This document shows, one piece after another, positions 58,152-64,000 of a stretch of DNA of 64,000 nucleotides. The notes under the pieces are model-generated. The model was not told the origin of the DNA. It did no database searches and saw only the letters and a program-made list of their open reading frames with translations. The stretch spans positions 58,606,854 to 58,670,853 of the forward strand of contig CM070580.1 of assembly GCA_036346355.1 (NCBI GenBank), read 5' to 3'. The translations under genes and the position numbers were made by a program. Numbering within the stretch: the first letter of the stretch is position 1; the number at the start of each line of letters is the position of its first letter. This stretch comes from Rhipidocladum racemiflorum (taxonomy: Eukaryota > Streptophyta > Magnoliopsida > Poales > Poaceae).

Positions 58152-60541
58152 TGTAACACCCCGGCATTTAATATGCCTGAATGCTACCAAACATAAGCTA
58201 AACAACATCTAAATACCACAATTATACATAAATTCCAGCAAAGGCGCACATGCTAAAAACCGAGATTTTGGCAGCATCTCCTTTGTTTTAACATGAATTA
58301 ACACAATATCAATATCATGGCAAGATATGTCATAGCACACGACAAATAAAACATCAACATAAATGGATATATCATCAAATTACGCCAATAAAAGCATGCT
58401 CAACCACTTCATAAGCTATAACCAAGCAAATAAGGAATCACAAGCATGCTAAATTAAACCATACATTAAGTTTAAGGCACAACTCTTAATATCATGTCTC
58501 CAAGTGATTAATTATGGACTATGATGGTGGAGCTACGTGTAGAAGTGTAGCTAAACCCCTTTTTCCCGCATACCGATCTCAAAGTACCTAAAAACAACAT
58601 AAAACACAAGCGTGAGTTCGAAAACTCAGCAAGCATATTGTAATGGACAACAAGATCATTTACAAGACAATAATACCTTACATCACATATAACATCTCAT
58701 ACTTGAGCACATAACAACATCATCATCATTAAATATGTATTGCAATGCAATGCAATGCAATGTTATGCTCATATCTCCTTGGAAACTCATACCGGTATGG
58801 TTGAGTACACACCCGTCGGTGTGCACCCTCTCCCCCCTTCCATCCCGAAGATGGAGGGTGCCTACTCCTCGCTTCCATTCACCACGTGAATGGAATCACG
58901 ATGTAGGTCTTACTCAATGGCGTTCCGGACTAGTCATAACTTTCTCACCGGCCTTTCTGGATTAGTTAATGACTTTCTCACCGCCTCGCCCCATCTCATG
59001 TCATGCATGCAACTATGCCAATTATCATATTTCACATGTACATAAACATATGGCATCTCATCATGACAAATATTACACATGGCATCGAATCATGATAAGT
59101 ATAGACACATAGCATCATATCATGATAATCATACTCAATATATCATTCGAAAACAGCAAGCAAGGCAAGTGATCATAGCAAATATTCAATCTTTCATCCA
59201 ATATCAACAAGCAACCTACAATCCGCTATACATTACAACACACTTGCCTCAACCGCGGGCGACGGATTTGTGGGAAGTCGAGGGCACTCCCGGTGTCACA
59301 CCACCTGCACATAGGCATCACACACTCACAATCATGCCCACAAAACAGTACGCAAAACCCCATCTAACCCGACATTGCCCACTACTCGCAAAACCTAAAA
59401 ACAGAGGTTCTGTCCCGACGGGACAGCAGCCTTGCAAAAAGCATAACTTGAGTTTTGGGACACCGAATCAATTAAACGAGTACATCCTCACATAGCTTAG
59501 GAAATTTCCCAACTTTCTCTAGGTATATGGAAAGACTGATTCGGAATCTAATGTCGTCTAATCTACAGATTACCGTGATCTGTTCCAATTACGTCACAGA
59601 TTTTAATACGCTGGGTAAAACAGTCATAACTTTCAAACGGCTGGTTAGAATTTAACGTTCTTTATATGCACGGAAAGATAATGAAATTATCTACAACTTC
59701 TTAAAAGTCCGTACAGTCAGATTCGAATTCTAAATTTGCGAAAACGGGAACCCTAGCTCGACTGCTCAATCTGCCCGAAAACAGAAACGTGGCAACATCT
59801 AGATCTAACCCAAATTACTCAAATCCAGCGCCTCCAATTGATCAAAAAACTTGGTAAACTCCCTAATAACAGTACCTAGCTCATCCCCGAGGATCCCCAT
59901 GATCATACCTTTGCCCGACGCACGAAAACTCCAATCGATCTCCTCGCTCCTCGCTCCTCGCACCTCGCACCTCGCTCCTCGCTCCTCGCTCCTCGCTCCT
60001 CGCTCCTCGGATGGATCCATGAGGATGCAGGGGTGGGGAGGTCACCCTAGGGCAGCAAGGGGGGTGGAGGAGAGGTGGTGTGCAATGGGGAGCAATGGGG
60101 GCGCCATGGGGGCAAGAGATGGGGCGGCTAGGAGGTGGAGGGAGGAGGAAGGGTGGCGGCTAGGATTAGGGGCGCATGGGGCAGGGGTGAACGCCCCAAG
60201 GGCTGGTGGGGAGCCCTTTTACCAGCCCCCACACCCAAACCTAGTCCGTTACGGAGACCTACTCCATCCCACCAAAGCCCACCAAGGCCCAAACTCCCCC
60301 GGGAAGGCCCAAAACCCCGGAAACGGCCCGAAAAAGCTATTAACCTCCATATCCTATAGTTTTAACCTTAATTCCACATCTCATAATGTTATTAACCTTA
60401 TCATGCACGTTAAATAAGGTTACGACACTCCGTGGTGTCACAACGCTTCAAAAGGCCCAAAAACGCGAGTAAACCTCAAGCCGTAAGATTTTCTTCTCTA
60501 ATTTCGCAATTTATAATGTCACACCAAAATGTAGTGTCACA
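58152..60541 (-). mobile_element. Solo LTR of family B within B2
   Basis: A 2,390-bp LTR opens TGTAACACCCCGGC and ends GTAGTGTCACA, flanked by TCTCC on both sides (58147-58151 and 60542-60546). B2's internal sequence is continuous across it. No PBS or PPT of its own adjoins it, so the internal part and one LTR were lost by recombination. It carries a GCTCCTC array of about ten units (59938-60008). Confidence 0.92.
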
Positions 60542-60546
60542 TCTCC

Positions 60547-61280
60547 CCCATAAAGAAATCAACAAACTAAGCATCAAAGCTGGAAAGGCGACCAAAAGAA
60601 GCGCAACACTAGACTCTTCTTCTTCGCCTTCAACCGAGGAAGACAAAACCACACACCGCATATGGAACAATCCGCGAAAAATCCAATACCAAACACTTTT
60701 CTTTTGGTTTCCATCAACTAAAACCAAGAAAACCAACAGAGACCGACCACAGAATGATAAAGAACATCCGAAGGAATCCACCACCAAACTCTTCTATTTG
60801 ACTCCAGTCAACTACCCGATCTACGACAGAAAGGGTAAACACTCTTCTCCTACAGGGGTTAATAGTTCTTCGGTGATGGCGCTAACCGGCCACACCGTCA
60901 AACCTCACCCGTACTATGAACAAAAAGTGGCGAACGAAAACCCTTCGGTACCACAACCCCACTTTATCACCACAATAAGCACAATTCAATCATTTATCTC
61001 ATAAACATAGCAACATGCATTATCAAATGAAGCATTCAACATCGAAGCTTAAATACAACATTTAAGCGTAAAGAAACGATACCCATACCCTTTCCTACTG
61101 TGCATCCATTGTGTGTCAAATTTTAGATTAGTTATACCACTTTTGCAAGTTTTAATGTTGCTATCCTATGACAAAATTTTAGTTAAGACCTAAGCCATGT
61201 TTCTAAGTTATTCCACATCACATTTTTGTTGTACCCTATAGCATGACACTAAAAAAACACATTCCAGGGACCTACAGCCC
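60547..61280 (-). other. Non-coding internal region of B2, segment 2
   Basis: Aligns with about 18440-19163 of C. The plus-strand frame over 60432-61004 crosses the solo-LTR boundary and is not a gene. Confidence 0.8.
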
Positions 61281-61292
61281 GCTCTGATACCA
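61281..61292 (-). other. Primer-binding site of B2
   Basis: GCTCTGATACCA on the plus strand, two bases from the LTR start at 61295; initiator tRNA-Met type. Confidence 0.9.
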
Positions 61293-61294
61293 AC

Positions 61295-62000
61295 TGTAAC
61301 ACCCCGGCATCTAGTATGCCCGAATGCTACCAAACATAGACTAAACATCAACTAAATACCATAATTAAACATAAATTACAGCAAAGGTGCACATGCTAAA
61401 AACCGAAATTTCGGCAGCATCTCCTTTGTTTTAACATGAATTGAAGCGACAGCAATAACAAGGCAGTTCATAGCAAAACATAAGGCATCTAAAACAGCAA
61501 AATAAACGAATATAGCATCAACATAAGACAATAATACTAAAGCCAACCACTCCATAAACTATGGCTAAGCAAATAAGGATCACAAGCACACAAAAATTAT
61601 TCCAAACACCTAGTTCATGGCACTTATTATGAACTTGACTAAACAATAGTAAATGTGGCTGCACTACGTGAAGATGTGTAGCTATTTCCCCTTCCCACAT
61701 GCCGGTGTCATGGTACCTAAAATAAACAACATAAACACAAGCGTGAGTTCATCACTCAGCAAGTATATTGCAATGGTACAAACATAAACAAGTACATGGC
61801 TACAACAACTCACATCATGTATATCATCTCATTCATGATCACAAATCATTATCATCATCATTATGTATGCAATACGATGCGATGCGATGCTCATATCTCC
61901 TTGGAAACTCATACCGGTATGGTTGAGTACACACCAATCGGTGTGCACCCTCTCCCCCCTTCCATCCCGAAGATAGAGGGTGCCTACTCCTCGCTTCCCC
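61295..62000 (-). repeat. Right (5') LTR of B2, cut by G
   Basis: Opens TGTAACACCCCGGCATCTAG and matches 39618 onward closely. It is interrupted after CGCTTCCCC by the start of G, so only the first 706 bp lie in the window. Confidence 0.88.
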
Positions 62001-64000
62001 TGTAACACCCCGGCATTTAATATGCCCGAATGCTACCAAACATAAGCTAAACAACATCCAAATATCATATTTAACATAAAATTCCAGCAAAGGCGCATAG
62101 GCTAAAAACCGAGATTTCGGCAGCACCTCCTTTGTTGTATCATGAATTTAAGGAGCAACAACGATATAGCATTATATGGAAATAAGGCAAACATCTAAAA
62201 CAGCAATAAATAGAGTCTTAACGACAATAAAAGACTAACATTTAGCACTTAAAGTTCCAAGTGTCAAACGAACAATAAAACTCTCATTAACCAAGCTAAG
62301 CCTTAATTTAATTACCATCACACGCAATTTATTATCAATCTAAAAGAATTGACTTGGGGAAACATTAAGGTGAAGCAACGTGTGGGCGTGTGTCTATTCC
62401 CTTTTCCTGCATGCCGTTCTCATGGTACCTAAAACAATAAGAAAAAAACACAAGCGTGAGTTCGAAACTCAGCAAGCATATTGCAATGGACAACAAGAAC
62501 AACAATATGGCAATAGCATCTCCCTTCATGTAAATCATCTTATTCATAAACACTTAACATTGTCATCATCAATATGTATGAGATGTAATGCAATGCTCAT
62601 GTCTCCTTGGAAACTCATACCGGTATGGTTGAGTACACACCCGTCGGTGTGCACCCTTTTCCCCTTCCATCCCGAAGATGGAGGGTGCCTACTCATCGCT
62701 TCCATTCACCACGTGGATGGAATCACGATGTAGGTCTTACTCAATGGCGTTCCGGACTAGTCATAACTTTCTCACCGACCTTGCCGGACTAGTTATGACT
62801 TTCTCACCGCCCTCGCCCTATCTCATGTCATGCATGCAACTATGCCAATTATCATATTTCACATGTACATAAACATATGGCATCTCATCATGACAAATAT
62901 TAACACATGGCATCGAATCATGATAATCATACTCAATATATCATTGGAAAACAGCAAGCATGGCAAGTGATCATAGCAAGTATTCAATCTTTCATCTAAT
63001 CTCCACAAGCAACCTACAATTCCGCTATTCATTACAACACACTTGCCTCAACCGTGGGCGACGGGATTGTGGGAAGTAGAGGGCACCCCCTGGGTCACAC
63101 CACCTGCACAACGGCATCACATACTCTCAATAATGCCCACAAAACAGTACACAAATCCCCATCTCACCCGACATTGCCCGCTACTCGCAAAACCTAAAAC
63201 AGAGGTTCTGTCGCGGCGGGACAGCAGCCTTGCAAAGGCCATAACTTGAGTTTTGGGACTCCAAATCTATTAAATGAGTATACCATCGCGAAGCTTAGGA
63301 AATTTCCTACCTTTTTCTAGTTATACGGAAAGACTGATTCGGACTCTAAAATTGTTTAATCTACAGATTACTACGATCTGTTCTAATTGCGTCACAGATT
63401 TTAACACGCTCGGTAAAACGGCCATAACTTTCAAACCGCTGATCGGATTTTAACGTGCTTTATGTCCACGGAAAGATAATTAAATTATCTACAACTTATT
63501 TTAAGTCTGTATGGACAGATTCGGATTCTAAATCGACGAAAACTCGAACCCTAGCCCGACTGCTCAATCTGCCCGAAAACAGAAACGTGGCAACGTCTAG
63601 ATCTAACCCAAAGAACTCCAACCCAGCACCACCAATTGATCTAAAAACTTTATAAACACCCTAAGAACAGTACCTAGATCAAACTCAAGGATCCCCATGA
63701 TCATACCTTTGCCCAACGAACGAATCTCCAATAGATCTCCTCGCTCCACGCTCCTCGCTCCAACGGATGGATCCACAAGGTGCAGAGGTGTGGAGACCAC
63801 CCTAAGGCAGCAAGGGGGTGGAGGAGAGGTGGTGGAGAGGTGGGGCAATGGAGAAGAGCAAGGGGGAGGCGCAAGGCTCAAAGGGAAGGGGCGGCTAGGG
63901 CTTGGCAAGTGGGGGGAGGTGAGGGGGGCGCACCAAGGCCTCAAGGGGCGCAAAGGCAGCAGGGTGGACGCCCCAAAGGGGCAGGGAAACCCCTTTTACC
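62001..64000 (-). mobile_element. Element G: family-B LTR, runs off the window
   Basis: Opens TGTAACACCCCGGC inside B2's right LTR and aligns with the C and solo LTRs for 2.0 kb to the window edge. The likely target site is TCCCC (61996-62000). Whether it is a solo LTR or the left LTR of a full element cannot be seen. Confidence 0.88.

Larger units (their letters stand above)
39618..62000 (-). mobile_element. Element B2: non-coding long-LTR element of family B, interrupted three times
   Basis: Left LTR 39618-40578 plus 53172-54406 (interrupted by D), internal 54407-58151 plus 60547-61294 (interrupted by a solo LTR), right LTR 61295-62000 (cut by G). Both LTR ends share the subfamily-specific words CTAGTATGCCCG and CATAGACTAAACATC, which distinguish B2 from C, the solo LTR and G. 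About the first 13 bases of the left LTR are missing at the fusion with F. Apart from a short chromodomain remnant it is non-coding. Confidence 0.88.

Noticed and set aside
60432..61004. 190-codon plus-strand frame
   Set aside because: It crosses the boundary between the solo LTR and B2's internal region, is antisense to the element, and the matching region of C has no such frame.
1..64000. A novel defence, biosynthetic or other non-transposon gene system
   Set aside because: Every part of the window can be assigned to a retrotransposon LTR or internal region. The closest to something undescribed is the leader ORF of D.

Overview
The window is nuclear DNA of a flowering plant, and it consists of nested LTR retrotransposons from end to end. 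I see no host gene, rRNA gene, tRNA gene or CRISPR array. The elements are Ty3/gypsy chromoviruses of the Tekay (Del) type and one Ty1/copia element of the SIRE/Maximus type. All visible primer-binding sites match initiator tRNA-Met, and the LTRs are 1.6-4.4 kb long. This fits a large monocot genome, most likely a grass. The species cannot be named from the sequence.

Layout. (1) Element E (minus strand, Ty3) runs from base 1 to its right-hand LTR at 31704-39016. Its polyprotein is split in the protease by element A (3198-30225, TSD CATAA). A is a deleted Ty3 relative with 4.4-kb LTRs, a decayed gag and a chromodomain remnant. A's right LTR is itself split twice: by C (12728-21515, TSD GTAAT, a long-LTR element without coding capacity) and by copia element I (22501-29814, TSD AGGAC). 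(2) The E LTR at 31704-39016 carries a solo LTR, H (33018-37210, TSD CAAAG). On its other side it directly abuts the PPT and integrase/chromodomain end of a second copy of the same family, F (39017-39619). E and F therefore share one LTR, as in a recombinant tandem. (3) F is cut at 39618-39619 and joined to the LTR of B2, a non-coding element of the same family as C. B2 runs from 39618 to past 61295. B2 is interrupted by D (40579-53166, plus strand, TSD CAATC), by a solo LTR (58152-60541, TSD TCTCC), and at 62001 by a further family-B LTR, G, which runs off the window.

How the parts relate. D is the only element with gag, protease, RT, RNase H, integrase and chromodomain all in place, but it is dead: both catalytic aspartates of RT are Tyr and the integrase catalytic Glu is Lys. 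Its leader carries an extra 201-codon ORF ahead of gag, which I consider the most unusual coding feature here. E keeps a single gag-pol frame with two nonsense codons and one 7-bp frameshift, apart from A's insertion. A, B2/C and I look like non-autonomous derivatives that would depend on proteins from relatives. LTRs of A, D and H share a conserved internal block. D's LTR carries a dense cluster of TGACGTCA and CACGTG elements that looks like its promoter/enhancer. The nesting gives a relative order: E/F and B2 are oldest, then A, D, H, the solo LTR and G, then C and I.
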